In this document: positions 1 to 8,149 of the stretch, piece by piece | Layout of the letters: every line of letters starts with the position of its first letter | Numbering within the stretch: position 1 is the first letter of the stretch | Assembly (NCBI RefSeq): GCF_014203735.1 | Contig: NZ_JACHJQ010000003.1 | Coordinates: 62,001 to 126,000 of the forward strand | Reading direction: 5' to 3' | Source of the DNA: Actinophytocola algeriensis | GTDB lineage: Bacteria; Actinomycetota; Actinomycetes; Mycobacteriales; Pseudonocardiaceae | DNA length: 64,000 nucleotides | Position numbers and translations under genes: made by a program | Notes under the pieces: model-generated | Databases searched by the model: none | Seen by the model: the letters and a program-made list of their open reading frames with translations, nothing else | What the model was told of the DNA's origin: nothing

Positions 1-377
1 AACAGCTCCTGCAGCGTGCCCTGGTCGCTGGCGCGCTGGGTGCCGATCGCCTGCGCCACCTTGATCACGTCCTCGCTGGTCTTGTTGACCCGCACGAAGA
101 ACGTGATCCGGATGTCGGCGCGGATGTTGTCCTGGCAGATGAGGCCTTCCTGGCCCGTGCGCGTGATCTCGATCGTCTTCACGGAGATGTCCATGGTCTC
201 CGCCTTGTGCAGCACGGGGAGGACCACGGCGCCGGTGAACGTGACGTGCACGTTGCGGACCTTGGAGACGATCAGCGCCTTGCCCTGTTCCACCTTGTGG
301 AACAGGCGGCTGATCGCGATCAGCACGATCAGCAGAACGACGAGGGCCACACCGCCCGCGATGAGAATGGTCTCCAC
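1..377 (-). CDS. Flotillin/SPFH-domain membrane protein (partial)
   Basis: Only the N-terminal 125 or so residues are in the window; the rest lies to the left. Starting at the GTG at 377, the protein opens with one hydrophobic helix (about residues 3-24), then a KVEQGKALIV stretch and an SPFH/band-7 beginning (KTIEITRTGQEG, RADIRITFFVRVNK). Flotillin-type proteins oligomerise on the membrane face. The upstream gene is an NfeD/OB-fold membrane protein ending 12 bases before this start, the classic flotillin-partner arrangement (like E. coli yqiK-yqiJ). The GTG start directly follows an in-frame TGA, so it cannot begin further upstream. Confidence 0.8.
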   Translation of the reverse strand, partial: METILIAGGVALVVLLIVLIAISRLFHKVEQGKALIVSKVRNVHVTFTGAVVLPVLHKAETMDISVKTIEITRTGQEGLICQDNIRADIRITFFVRVNKTSEDVIKVAQAIGTQRASDQGTLQEL

Positions 378-389
378 TCAGATTTCCTT

Positions 390-968
390 TCAGGCGGGGG
401 CGACCCAGAAGAACTCGCCGTCCATGTCGTAATCGAAGATCAGTGCGCGGTTGCCGTACGCCAGCTGGTGCTCGCCCGACTGTCGCACCTGGACGATCGC
501 GGTCGACCCGTCCAGTGCGCTGACCTCGGCCTGCCCGAACTCGCCGGTGACGCGGCCGGTGCGGATGACGCACTCGCGGCCGACGAAGTCGCTGCGGGAC
601 GCCTCACCACCGGGTGCGTACAGCTTGCGCAGCGGCACGGCGACGAGCCGGGCGGCGAACAGGCCCGCGAGGACCGCGACCACCAGCACGCCGATGCCCA
701 GCAGGATCGAGACCAACGAACCGAGGTCCAGCGCGGCCGTGACGACCCCGCCCGCGAGGGTGACGAACCAGGAGACGACCACCAGCACGGAGGCGGTCAC
801 GGTGACCGGCACGCCACCGAGCCCGAGACCGTCGCCCACGTCCAGGTCGCCGATCTCGATGTCGAGGGTGCCGAGGAGAACGAGCAGCCAGTAGATCAGT
901 ACGGCCGCGAGCAGGAAGCTGAAAACGGCGGCGGGAAAGGACAACGCGGCATCGACGAAGTCGTCCAT
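390..968 (-). CDS. NfeD/YqiJ-like OB-fold membrane protein
   Basis: About 192 residues. Membrane segments are visible near residues 10-33, 50-75 and 80-105, followed by a soluble C-terminal part (about 125-190) with the alternating hydrophobic pattern of the OB fold found in NfeD/YqiJ proteins. These proteins partner flotillins in membrane microdomains. I chose the MDDFVDAALS methionine (968); one six codons upstream is possible. It is the first gene of a two-gene operon with the flotillin downstream. Family assignment rests on topology plus context more than on a unique motif. Confidence 0.7.
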   Translation of the reverse strand: MDDFVDAALSFPAAVFSFLLAAVLIYWLLVLLGTLDIEIGDLDVGDGLGLGGVPVTVTASVLVVVSWFVTLAGGVVTAALDLGSLVSILLGIGVLVVAVLAGLFAARLVAVPLRKLYAPGGEASRSDFVGRECVIRTGRVTGEFGQAEVSALDGSTAIVQVRQSGEHQLAYGNRALIFDYDMDGEFFWVAPA

Positions 969-1070
969 GTGCCAGTGCCTCCCCACCCGGACGGTCTCCC
1001 ACCGAACCGTCGGCAGGACTATAACCAGGTGAGGAGGCGAGTGTGGACCGGAATGGCCGAAGTTGCGTGC

Positions 1071-1343
1071 TTAGTTCGCGTTCGTGTGCTGTCGGGAACG
1101 GGCCAGTAGCGTTACGCCACCACCCGCGAAGATCACCTGCAGCGCGAGCTCGGTCCAGTCGATGCCCGCCGTCTCCGCCACCCCGATGAGCGACGCGACC
1201 CCGGTACCGGCCACGGCGGCGACGATGCCGACCAGAATGGTGACGACCATCGACAGCTGGTGCCTGCCCGGCACCACCGCCCGCCCGAGCCCCCCGATGA
1301 CGGCGCCGAAGATGATGGCCGAGATGAGTCCCGTGATTTCCAC
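1071..1343 (-). CDS. GlsB/YeaQ/YmgE-family small membrane protein
   Basis: A 90-residue protein with three hydrophobic segments and the family's glycine-rich pattern (IIFGAVIGGLGRAVVPGRH near residues 8-27, then VVTILVGIVAAVAGTG). The family is the transglycosylase-associated/stress membrane protein group; its molecular role is not settled. The GTG start at 1343 is supported by an AGAAAGGGG ribosome-binding site just upstream. It stands alone on the minus strand, divergent from the VOC gene. Confidence 0.8.
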   Translation of the reverse strand: MEITGLISAIIFGAVIGGLGRAVVPGRHQLSMVVTILVGIVAAVAGTGVASLIGVAETAGIDWTELALQVIFAGGGVTLLARSRQHTNAN

Positions 1344-1508
1344 AGCGTTCCCCTTTCTCCCTGCCACCAGCATCGCCACCCGGGCGCGTGCCGGGATCGG
1401 GTGAATTCCCTGAGCTTTCTCAGGGTGCTCGCGTGCGGGGAGGTTCGTCGTCGACGTGGCAACAGGGAGGCTCGACGAGGTGGCCCCGAGTACGCGACGA
1501 TCGGCCCC

Positions 1509-1913
1509 ATGCTGAACCGGTTCGAGACCGCCACCCGCCTGCCCGCCCAGGACCTGGACCGCGCACGGCGGTTCTACTCCGAGAAGCTCGGCCTCGACCC
1601 GGTGGAGGAACGCCAGGGTGGCCTGCTGTACCGCTGCGGCGATTCGAAGTTCGCCCTGTTCGCGTCCTCGGGCCGCGCGACGGGCGACCACACCCAGATG
1701 GCGTGGACGGTCGACGACATCGAGGCCGTGGTCGCCGCCCTGCGCGACCGGGGCGTGGAGTTCGAGCGCGTGGAGATCCCCGGCCTGCCGACGGTCAACG
1801 GCATCACCGAGGTGCCGGGCAACTACCCGTCCGCCGGGACCGGCGAGCGGGCGGTGTGGTTCCGCGACAGCGAGGGCAACCTGCTGGGCATCGGCCAGCC
1901 GACCCGCGACTGA
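1509..1913 (+). CDS. VOC (glyoxalase/bleomycin-resistance) family protein
   Basis: A 134-residue single-domain VOC protein made of two beta-alpha-beta-beta-beta halves: residues 1-55 (LDRARRFYSEKLGLDP, a hallmark of the first half) and 60-130 (WTVDDIEAVVAALRDRGVEFE, ending VWFRDSEGNLLGIGQP). The Arg-Phe-Tyr helix and the terminal DSEGN turn are typical. VOC proteins bind a metal and a small substrate; the substrate here cannot be told. It converges with the DUF6752-like gene. Confidence 0.85.
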   Translation: MLNRFETATRLPAQDLDRARRFYSEKLGLDPVEERQGGLLYRCGDSKFALFASSGRATGDHTQMAWTVDDIEAVVAALRDRGVEFERVEIPGLPTVNGITEVPGNYPSAGTGERAVWFRDSEGNLLGIGQPTRD

Positions 1914-1919
1914 CCCGGC

Positions 1920-2183
1920 CTAGAACGACTCGCGGTTGTACGTCGCCAGCTTCTCCGCCAGCACCTTGTCGTCGCGGTCGGCGGCCGGGACCAGCACCTC
2001 GGCGACCACGTCGGTCAGCTCCGCCATGCGCTGGTTGAGCTGCCGGGCCTCCTGGACCTCGCGCTCCAGCACGGCGACCCGTTCGTGCAGCCGGCGGATC
2101 TCGTCGTCCACCCCGACGATGCGGGCCACCCGGCGTCCCTGCTTCGCCACCACGGCGCGCAGTCGCGACTTCACCGCTTCCAT
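1920..2183 (-). CDS. Coiled-coil DUF6752-like protein
   Basis: About 87 residues, mostly helical: a basic N-terminus (VKSRLRAVVAKQGRRVARIVG), then heptads from about residue 25 (DDEIRRLHERVAVLEREVQEA). It resembles small actinobacterial DUF6752 proteins; function unknown. The start at 2183 overlaps the upstream LicD/methyltransferase gene by 13 bases (the next ATG, at 2201, would overlap by 31), so the two are probably translated together. Confidence 0.65.
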   Translation of the reverse strand: MEAVKSRLRAVVAKQGRRVARIVGVDDEIRRLHERVAVLEREVQEARQLNQRMAELTDVVAEVLVPAADRDDKVLAEKLATYNRESF

Positions 2184-3739
2184 GTTGCCACCAGCCTGCA
2201 TACGTGCGGATCCTCATCCTTGTAGACGGCGTACCCGTAGCCCTCTTCGCGGTGCTCGATGGCGCCGCCCCAGGACTCGATCTCCTCGACCACCTGGTCG
2301 CCGGGCAGGTACTTGCGGAAATGCTCCCCGTACACCTTCTCGGCGGACGCGTTCTCGTCGGTGCGGAACTCCAGGTAGAACCGGCCGCCGCGGCGCAGGC
2401 ACATGCTCGCGATGCGCCACAGCGCGTGCCTGCCCGCGTCCTCCAGCGCGTGCACCAGGAACCTGGCGTACAGCGTCGGTGACGAGGGACGGTGTGCCAG
2501 CTCGCCGCCCGCCGCGAGGACCTGCCGCAGGTCGTAGAGGTTGAACGTCTGGAAGCGGGCCGGGAGCCCGTCGGCGACCGCGGCCTTCCCGGCGCGTTCG
2601 GTCGCGGCCGGGATGTAGTCGAAGCCCAGCACGTCGCGGCCCTGCCTGGCGAACCACAGCGAGTCGCGGCCGGTGCCGGAGCCGATGTCCACGATCGCCT
2701 GCTCGGCGGCCTCCCGCTCGTGCACCCACTCCGCGAACGGCGACGGCTGCTCGGACACGGTCGACCCCGCGCGGCCGAAGTAGAACGGCCACCAGTGGTT
2801 GCGGTTGAGCGTGTTGCCGCGCGTCCAGCCGTCGAGCCGCCGCCGCACCCAGTGCGGGGTCTCGAACTTGAACGACGGGTCCGGGATCCGCCAGTGCGGG
2901 CCGTAGGTGATCGCCAGCAGCGCCTCGGGATCGGCGGGCGCCGGCACCCGGCGGCCCTCCAGCTCGACCTCGCCCAGCGGCAGGATCACGCCGCGGTCGA
3001 AGTCCTCCGCGTGCACCTCGGGCATCAGGTAGAACGTGCCGTCCACGACGAAGCCGGCGAACACGTCGATCGCGCGGCCGCCTTCCGGGTCGGGGACGAT
3101 CACCTTGAAGTCGCCTGCCGAGAACCGCCACGTCCAGTACCCGGCGCGGATCATCACGCGCTCCAGCGCGAACGACTCGCGCGCCACGTCGACCGGGCTG
3201 GTGTGCTTCGAGAGGTACGCGACGTCGGCGTCCGAGTCGTGCGGGATGAAGTGCCCGTCGCGGACCGCGCCCAGCAGCGCGCCGAACGCCAGGAACGCGT
3301 CCACGCCGCCCTCGTCGCGCAGGCGCGCCAGCACGTCCTCGATGGCGTCGAGCAGCGCCTCACGGGTCGCCTCGCCGCGCTCGGAGAAGCCGCACTGCAT
3401 GTCGCCGGCCTTGTCGACGATCAGCGGTCTGCCGCGCCCGTCGACGATGCTCACCCGCTGGTCCGCGCCGTCGAACACGACGTCGCCGGAGAACAGGACC
3501 TTCTCGCCGAACCGCTCCCGGACGGTCACCGCACCCGTGCCGCGCAGAAAGGGGCGCAGGTTCACCGGCCAGCGTGCGAGCCGGTGCCCGTTTTCGAGCC
3601 GGGTGTCCCGTTCGGCGTTGAACGACCACGTCCACTGGTCGTCGAACAGCACGTCGACGACCGACTTCTGGTCGGCGGCGACACGGACCCCGTCCTGGTC
3701 GACCGCCGTGACGTCCTGGCGACTGTGTGTTCCGCTCAT
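2171..3739 (-). CDS. LicD-like / SAM-methyltransferase fusion protein
   Basis: A 522-residue two-part protein. Residues about 110-330 resemble LicD-type nucleotidyltransferase-fold proteins (FGALLGAVRDGHFIPHDSDADV, with the paired acidic residues expected to bind metal). Residues about 345-520 are a class I SAM-dependent methyltransferase (IVDIGSGTGRDSLWFARQG is the glycine-rich SAM loop). LicD proteins add phosphocholine or phospho-sugars to surface polymers, so cell-envelope glycan modification is the best guess. It follows the MFS gene by 48 bases and overlaps the coiled-coil gene downstream. Confidence 0.75.
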   Translation of the reverse strand: MSGTHSRQDVTAVDQDGVRVAADQKSVVDVLFDDQWTWSFNAERDTRLENGHRLARWPVNLRPFLRGTGAVTVRERFGEKVLFSGDVVFDGADQRVSIVDGRGRPLIVDKAGDMQCGFSERGEATREALLDAIEDVLARLRDEGGVDAFLAFGALLGAVRDGHFIPHDSDADVAYLSKHTSPVDVARESFALERVMIRAGYWTWRFSAGDFKVIVPDPEGGRAIDVFAGFVVDGTFYLMPEVHAEDFDRGVILPLGEVELEGRRVPAPADPEALLAITYGPHWRIPDPSFKFETPHWVRRRLDGWTRGNTLNRNHWWPFYFGRAGSTVSEQPSPFAEWVHEREAAEQAIVDIGSGTGRDSLWFARQGRDVLGFDYIPAATERAGKAAVADGLPARFQTFNLYDLRQVLAAGGELAHRPSSPTLYARFLVHALEDAGRHALWRIASMCLRRGGRFYLEFRTDENASAEKVYGEHFRKYLPGDQVVEEIESWGGAIEHREEGYGYAVYKDEDPHVCRLVATWKR

Positions 3740-3787
3740 GATTCGGAAAACTCTAACAGCGCGTGAACAAAAGGTGGAATCCCGCTT

Positions 3788-4993
3788 TCACGTCACGGAC
3801 CGTATGCGGTACACGAGGACCGATCCGGCCACTCCCACCAGCGCGGACAGCACGTACAGGACCGGGTACCCGCCGAGGTAGGTGACAATGGGTGCCGCCA
3901 GTACCGGTGCGAAGACCTGCGGCAGCGAGTTCGCGATGTTGATGACACCGAGGTCCTTGCCCCGGTCGGTCGCGGCGGGCAGCACCTCGGTCATGAGGGC
4001 GAAGTCGACCGACAGGTACACGCCGAAACCCAGCCCGAGGACGGCCGCCGCGGTGATCGCGCCCGGCCAGGTCGGCCAGAACGCGAGCACCAGCGACGCC
4101 GCCGCCATCACGTTGCCCGCCCAGCACACGAACACCCGCCGCCTGCCGACCCGGTCGGACCAGACGCCGCCGATGACCACAGTGGACAGCAGGGTGGCCG
4201 CGTAGATGGCGGTGAGGATGAAGACGCCGCTGTCGGGGTCGTCGTAGCCGACCTCGTCCTGCAGGAAGTACAGCAGGTACACGATCGCGACGGAGTTGCC
4301 GAGGTTCAGCAGGAAGCGGGTGAACCAGGCCCAGCCGAAGTCGGGGAACCGCACGGGGTTGATCCAGAAGTCCCGCACCCGCAGCCGTGGCCGGTCGACC
4401 GGTTCGAGCACGGTGTCCTTGCGCAGCAACAGGTACGGCACGGTCGTGACCACCAGGAACGCCGCGCACACGAGGTAGCCCGCGGCGACCCCGCCGACCG
4501 CGGCCGCGAGCCCGGACCCGACGACGATGCCGAGCGTCTGCCCCACGCCGAGCCAGCCGCCGACCATGCCGCGCTGCCGGTGCGGCACCTGGTCGGGCAC
4601 GGCGGCGAAGAGCGCGGCCTGCATGGCGTTGAGCGTGAACTGCGCCGCGCACCAGCCGAGTGCCATGATCACGATGTTCGGTGCCCCGGCGAGGATCCCG
4701 AGGCTCACCACCCCGCCGAGCGCGCCGATCGCGGTCCACGGCAGCCGCCTGCCCGCGCGCCACGTGGTGCGGTCGGAGATCGCGCCGAACAACGGGTTGG
4801 CGATGACGGAGCACGCCGCGCCGAGGCCGGAGACGACGCCGAGCGCGATCTCCTTGTGGTCGGGCGCCAGCTCCTGCGCCTGGAGCCCGAGCAGGACCTG
4901 GATGGGTCCGTAGAAGGCGGTGAAGAGGCCGAGGCTCGCGAGGGAGAGGAAGGCGGTCCACCGCCGTGCGACGGGAGCCGTCGGCTCCGTCAC
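3788..4993 (-). CDS. MFS sugar/cation-type transporter
   Basis: 401 residues, about 12 hydrophobic segments. The loop between helices 2 and 3 has the MFS signature form (NPLFGAISDRTTWRAGRR) and a second copy follows mid-protein (GGVWSDRVGRRR). Overall resemblance is to glycoside/sugar MFS transporters. The GTG start at 4993 overlaps the stop of the upstream beta-glucosidase by 4 bases (GTGA), so it is almost certainly translationally coupled to it. This suggests import of the glucoside or export of a sugar product. Confidence 0.85.
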   Translation of the reverse strand: MTEPTAPVARRWTAFLSLASLGLFTAFYGPIQVLLGLQAQELAPDHKEIALGVVSGLGAACSVIANPLFGAISDRTTWRAGRRLPWTAIGALGGVVSLGILAGAPNIVIMALGWCAAQFTLNAMQAALFAAVPDQVPHRQRGMVGGWLGVGQTLGIVVGSGLAAAVGGVAAGYLVCAAFLVVTTVPYLLLRKDTVLEPVDRPRLRVRDFWINPVRFPDFGWAWFTRFLLNLGNSVAIVYLLYFLQDEVGYDDPDSGVFILTAIYAATLLSTVVIGGVWSDRVGRRRVFVCWAGNVMAAASLVLAFWPTWPGAITAAAVLGLGFGVYLSVDFALMTEVLPAATDRGKDLGVINIANSLPQVFAPVLAAPIVTYLGGYPVLYVLSALVGVAGSVLVYRIRSVT

Positions 4994-6330
4994 GACTGGG
5001 CCTTGATCAGGTCTCGATACCAATGGAAGGAGTCCTTCTTCGTGCGGGCGAGGGTGTCGAAGTCGACGTGCACGAGCCCGAACCGCTGCGAGTACCCCGC
5101 CGCCCACTCGAAGTTGTCCACAATGGACCAGACGAAGTACCCTCGGACGTCGATCCCGTCGGCGATCGACCGGTGCAGTGCGCGCAGATGGCCGTCGAGG
5201 AACTCGATGCGGCGCTCGTCGTGCACCTCGTCGTGGTAGGCGCAGCCGTTCTCGGTGATGTACACGGGCGGGAGGCGGTCGCCGTAGCGGTCGGCGAGCA
5301 TGGTGAGGGTCTGGCACAGCCCGTCCGGCACGACGGGCCACCCGAAGTCGGTGACCGGGTAGCCGTCGATCACGGGGAAGTCGAACGGCAGGCCGTCCGG
5401 CATCGCGGCCCCGTCGATCACGGCCGGCGTGGTGGCGGCGCCGGGCGCGGCCACCCTGCTCGGCAGGTAGTAGTTGACGCCGTACCAGTCGAGCGGCGTG
5501 GAGATGATCTCCAGGTCCTCGGCGACGGGCCCCGGCATGGCGGCGGCGAGCTCGTCGGTCGGGTACCGCCCGGTGAGCACCGGGGCGGCGAACATGTCGT
5601 TCACGAGGCCGTCGTAGAGGTCGGCCGCGCCGCGGTCGGCCGGGCTGCCGGACGCGGGCCAGACGGGCACGTGGTGGTTGGCGATGCCGATGTTGCCCGC
5701 GCCGCCGGCCCGCAGCACCCGCGTGGCCAGCCCGTGCGCGAGGAGCTGGTGGTGCGCGACGGGCAGTGCCTCGAACATCAGCTCACGCCCTGGCGCGTGC
5801 GCACCGACGGCGTACCCGAAGAGCGTGACGACCATGGGTTCGTTGAGCGGCATCCACATCCGCACGCGATCCCCGAGCCGCGCGACCACCGTCTCGGCGT
5901 AGTCCGCGAACCGGAAGGCGGTGTCCCGGTTGAGCCAGCCGCCCGCGTCCTCGACCGGCTGCGGGGTGTCCCAGTGGTAGAGGGTGACCGAGGGCGCGAT
6001 GCCCTTGGCGCACAACTCGTCGACGAGCCGGTCGTAGAAGTCGAGACCCTCCTGGTTGACCTCGCCGCTACCGGTGGGCAGGACCCGCGGCCACGAGATC
6101 GAGAACCGGTACGCCCCCACGCCGAGCTCCGCCATGAGCGCGACGTCTTCGGGGTAGCGGTGGTAGTGATCGGTGGCGATCTGCCCGGTGTCGGCGTTCA
6201 GCACCTTGCCCGGCGTGGCGGCAAACGTGTCCCAAGTGGACTTCCCGCGGCGGTCGGCGCCCCCTTCGACCTGGTGGGCCGAACTGGAGACGCCCCAGAG
6301 AAACCCGTCCGGAAACCGCGGCAGCGTCAT
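4990..6330 (-). CDS. Family 1 glycoside hydrolase (beta-glucosidase)
   Basis: 446 residues, full length for GH1. It starts with the family's FPDGFLWGVSSSAHQVEGG signature. The acid/base is Glu164 (PLNEP) and the nucleophile Glu360 (YITENG); the WSIVDNFEWAAGYSQRFGL motif near the C-terminus completes the aglycone/sugar site. No signal peptide, so it acts in the cytoplasm on an imported beta-glucoside. First gene of a coupled pair with the MFS transporter. No CebR-type operator is visible immediately upstream. Confidence 0.93.
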   Translation of the reverse strand: MTLPRFPDGFLWGVSSSAHQVEGGADRRGKSTWDTFAATPGKVLNADTGQIATDHYHRYPEDVALMAELGVGAYRFSISWPRVLPTGSGEVNQEGLDFYDRLVDELCAKGIAPSVTLYHWDTPQPVEDAGGWLNRDTAFRFADYAETVVARLGDRVRMWMPLNEPMVVTLFGYAVGAHAPGRELMFEALPVAHHQLLAHGLATRVLRAGGAGNIGIANHHVPVWPASGSPADRGAADLYDGLVNDMFAAPVLTGRYPTDELAAAMPGPVAEDLEIISTPLDWYGVNYYLPSRVAAPGAATTPAVIDGAAMPDGLPFDFPVIDGYPVTDFGWPVVPDGLCQTLTMLADRYGDRLPPVYITENGCAYHDEVHDERRIEFLDGHLRALHRSIADGIDVRGYFVWSIVDNFEWAAGYSQRFGLVHVDFDTLARTKKDSFHWYRDLIKAQS

Positions 6331-6406
6331 GGCGAGGAAGCTTGGTGGCCGATGCCGTGCCGGGTCAACCCCCAAGATCGCCATCGCGCGAACGGAGGCG
6401 GTTGGG

Positions 6407-6961
6407 TCAGCGCCTGGTCGGCCACTCCGACGCGAGAATCGCCCACAGCTCCACGTCGTGCCGTACCCCGTGCAACGGAAACGCCTCCCGCAGCACACCT
6501 TCCCGCGTCATCCCGAGCCGCCGCGCCACCGCACTGCTCCGCGCGTTCCCGGTGGCGCACCGCCACTCCACCCGGTGTATCCCCCGCTCCCGGAAGGCCC
6601 ACTCGATCATCACCCGCGACGCGCGCGTGACCAGCCCGCGCCCGACGGCCTCCGGCGCGAGCCACACCCCCAGCTCGCACATCCCCCTCGACTGCTCCCA
6701 CACCCGGAACAGCACCCCGCCCATGAGCTTCCCGCCGACCCAGATGCCGAGGATCCGCCCCTCACCCCGGGCCTGCGCATCCGCGTAACGCTGCAACAGC
6801 TGCGCGGCACCCTCGTCGGACGCCGCGCTCGTGCCCCACGGCAGCCACTCCATCAGGTGTTCCCGCGCCGCGGCCACGTGCGCGGCGAACTCCGGCGCCT
6901 GCCACGGCTCCAGGGCCCGCAGCTCGGCGTCATCGGTCAGGGGCAGGGACAGCATGGGCAC
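6407..6961 (-). CDS. GNAT acetyltransferase (RimJ/RimL type)
   Basis: 184 residues with the RimJ/L-type GNAT fold: MEWLPWGTSA near residue 40, ELGVWLAPEAVGRGLVTRAS (acetyl-CoA-binding region, about 93-112), and GIHRVEWRCATGNARSSAVARR (about 125-146). Such enzymes acetylate N-terminal or small-molecule amines; substrate unknown. A start two codons later (6955) is possible. Divergent from the TetR gene, with a palindrome between them. Confidence 0.85.
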   Translation of the reverse strand: MPMLSLPLTDDAELRALEPWQAPEFAAHVAAAREHLMEWLPWGTSAASDEGAAQLLQRYADAQARGEGRILGIWVGGKLMGGVLFRVWEQSRGMCELGVWLAPEAVGRGLVTRASRVMIEWAFRERGIHRVEWRCATGNARSSAVARRLGMTREGVLREAFPLHGVRHDVELWAILASEWPTRR

Positions 6962-6972
6962 AACCTCCGTAC

Positions 6973-6982
6973 CAAACGTTTG
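6973..6982. promoter_or_regulatory. Palindrome, probable TetR operator
   Basis: CAAACGTTTG is a perfect 10-bp palindrome lying 17 bases upstream of the TetR start and 11 bases from the divergent GNAT start. TetR proteins usually bind such a site between themselves and a divergent gene, so autoregulation and control of the GNAT gene is inferred. Confidence 0.5.
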
Positions 6983-6999
6983 TTATGTACCCTACCCCC

Positions 7000-7593
7000 A
7001 TGCCTGCCAGGGGTGACCACGACACACGACGAGCCGACGTCGCGGAAGCCGTCTGGCGGGTACTGGCGAACCACGGCTTCGACGGGCTCACCCTCCGGGC
7101 GGTCGCCACCGAGATGGGCGCGTCGACAGGGCTGCTCACGCACTACTTCGCCACCAAACGCGATCTCGTCCGCTACGCACACGAGATCGCCGCCGAGCGC
7201 ACCGACGCCCGCCCCCTGCGGCAGGCCGACGAACCCGGCCTCGCCGCACTGCGCGTGGCACTGGTCAACGTGCTGCCCCTGACCCCGGAAGCCGCCGCGA
7301 TGAGCCGGGTCTGGGTGAGTTTCTGGGACGCGGCCCTTGGCGACGACATCCTCAGCGAGGCCCAGCGCACCCGCTACGAGAACTGGCGCGGCCGTCTGCA
7401 GGCCTGTGTCGAGGCCGCACAGGCCAGGCGCGAGCTGACACGGGAAACGCCCGCGGCGGACGTGGCCGTCGAAGCGGCCGCGTTCGCACACGGGCTGGTC
7501 GTGCAGGCCCTGTTCGACCCGGTCCGCCTTCCCGCGGACCGGCAACTGGGGCTGCTGGAGAACTTCTTGTCAGGTCTCACAAATCGGCGATGA
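7000..7593 (+). CDS. TetR-family transcriptional regulator
   Basis: 197 residues. The N-terminal helix-turn-helix is clear (RRADVAEAVWRVLANHGFDG, then LRAVATEMGASTGLLTHYFA, residues about 7-50), with a ligand-binding helical domain behind it. It resembles BetI/AcrR-like regulators. Start ATG at 7000. Its last 17 bases overlap the convergent HAD-like gene. Confidence 0.9.
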   Translation: MPARGDHDTRRADVAEAVWRVLANHGFDGLTLRAVATEMGASTGLLTHYFATKRDLVRYAHEIAAERTDARPLRQADEPGLAALRVALVNVLPLTPEAAAMSRVWVSFWDAALGDDILSEAQRTRYENWRGRLQACVEAAQARRELTRETPAADVAVEAAAFAHGLVVQALFDPVRLPADRQLGLLENFLSGLTNRR

Positions 7594-8080
7594 CGGCGTC
7601 CTCGACGTCAGCCCAGGTGAGGGTGTGCCGCACCCATTCCGGCGGCGCACCCTCCTGCCGGCCGAAGAGGTACCGGCACGGGACGCTGTCGACCAGCGCG
7701 CGGTGCACGTCGATCCGGTCGTCGATCATGTGCGTGATCCGCAGCCGCGCGCAGTGCCCCGCCTTGTCGGCGCGCTTGCGGCAGAAGCGGACGTTGCCGC
7801 GCGGCACGCCGGTGCGACCGTAGAAGTCGTGGTGGTCGAGCCACGCGAGCGTGCGCTCCTGGATGCGCGGCCCGCACTTCGAGATCACCCACACGCGGCC
7901 GCCGAACGCGTCGACGAGCCGCGGCAGCACGTCGAACGCGCCGGCCGTGGCCGGGGACGCGAGCGCCTCGTCGAAGCTGCCGTCGAGGAACACGGTGTCC
8001 TGCAAGCCGTCGGCAGCGGCGGCGCCGTGGATGACCCTCCCGAAGTCGACGCCGAGCCGGGGTTGGCTGTTCTTGTTCAC
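7577..8080 (-). CDS. HAD-like phosphatase-fold protein
   Basis: 167 residues. The N-terminal LGVDFGRVIHG resembles HAD motif I (DxDxT/V form) but has only one aspartate in place, and THMIDDRIDVHRAL (about 120-133) resembles motif IV with paired acidic residues. VWVISKCGPRIQERTLAWLD could be motif II. A small HAD-superfamily or 5'-nucleotidase-like hydrolase is likely; substrate unknown. Divergent from the LysR gene. Confidence 0.55.
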   Translation of the reverse strand: MNKNSQPRLGVDFGRVIHGAAAADGLQDTVFLDGSFDEALASPATAGAFDVLPRLVDAFGGRVWVISKCGPRIQERTLAWLDHHDFYGRTGVPRGNVRFCRKRADKAGHCARLRITHMIDDRIDVHRALVDSVPCRYLFGRQEGAPPEWVRHTLTWADVEDAVIADL

Positions 8081-8115
8081 ACCCCGAGGATCCCGGACTC
8101 AGCGCTTGAGGAGAA

Positions 8116-8140
8116 CTATCGATCAGCACTCGATCTATAG
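8116..8140. promoter_or_regulatory. Dyad upstream of LysR gene
   Basis: CTATCGAT, nine bases, then ATCTATAG form an interrupted dyad (one mismatch) ending 9 bases before the LysR start. Position and form fit a LysR-type autoregulatory site also serving the divergent HAD-like gene. Confidence 0.45.
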
Positions 8141-8149
8141 TCTGACGTT

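Noticed and set aside
207-1109. Long plus-strand frame of 300 residues
   Set aside because: His/Asp/Gln/Arg-rich composition typical of an antisense shadow; the minus strand carries clear membrane-protein genes there.
4966-6630. 554-residue plus-strand frame opposite the beta-glucosidase
   Set aside because: Val/His/Arg/Pro-rich shadow; the minus strand has GH1 catalytic motifs in order.
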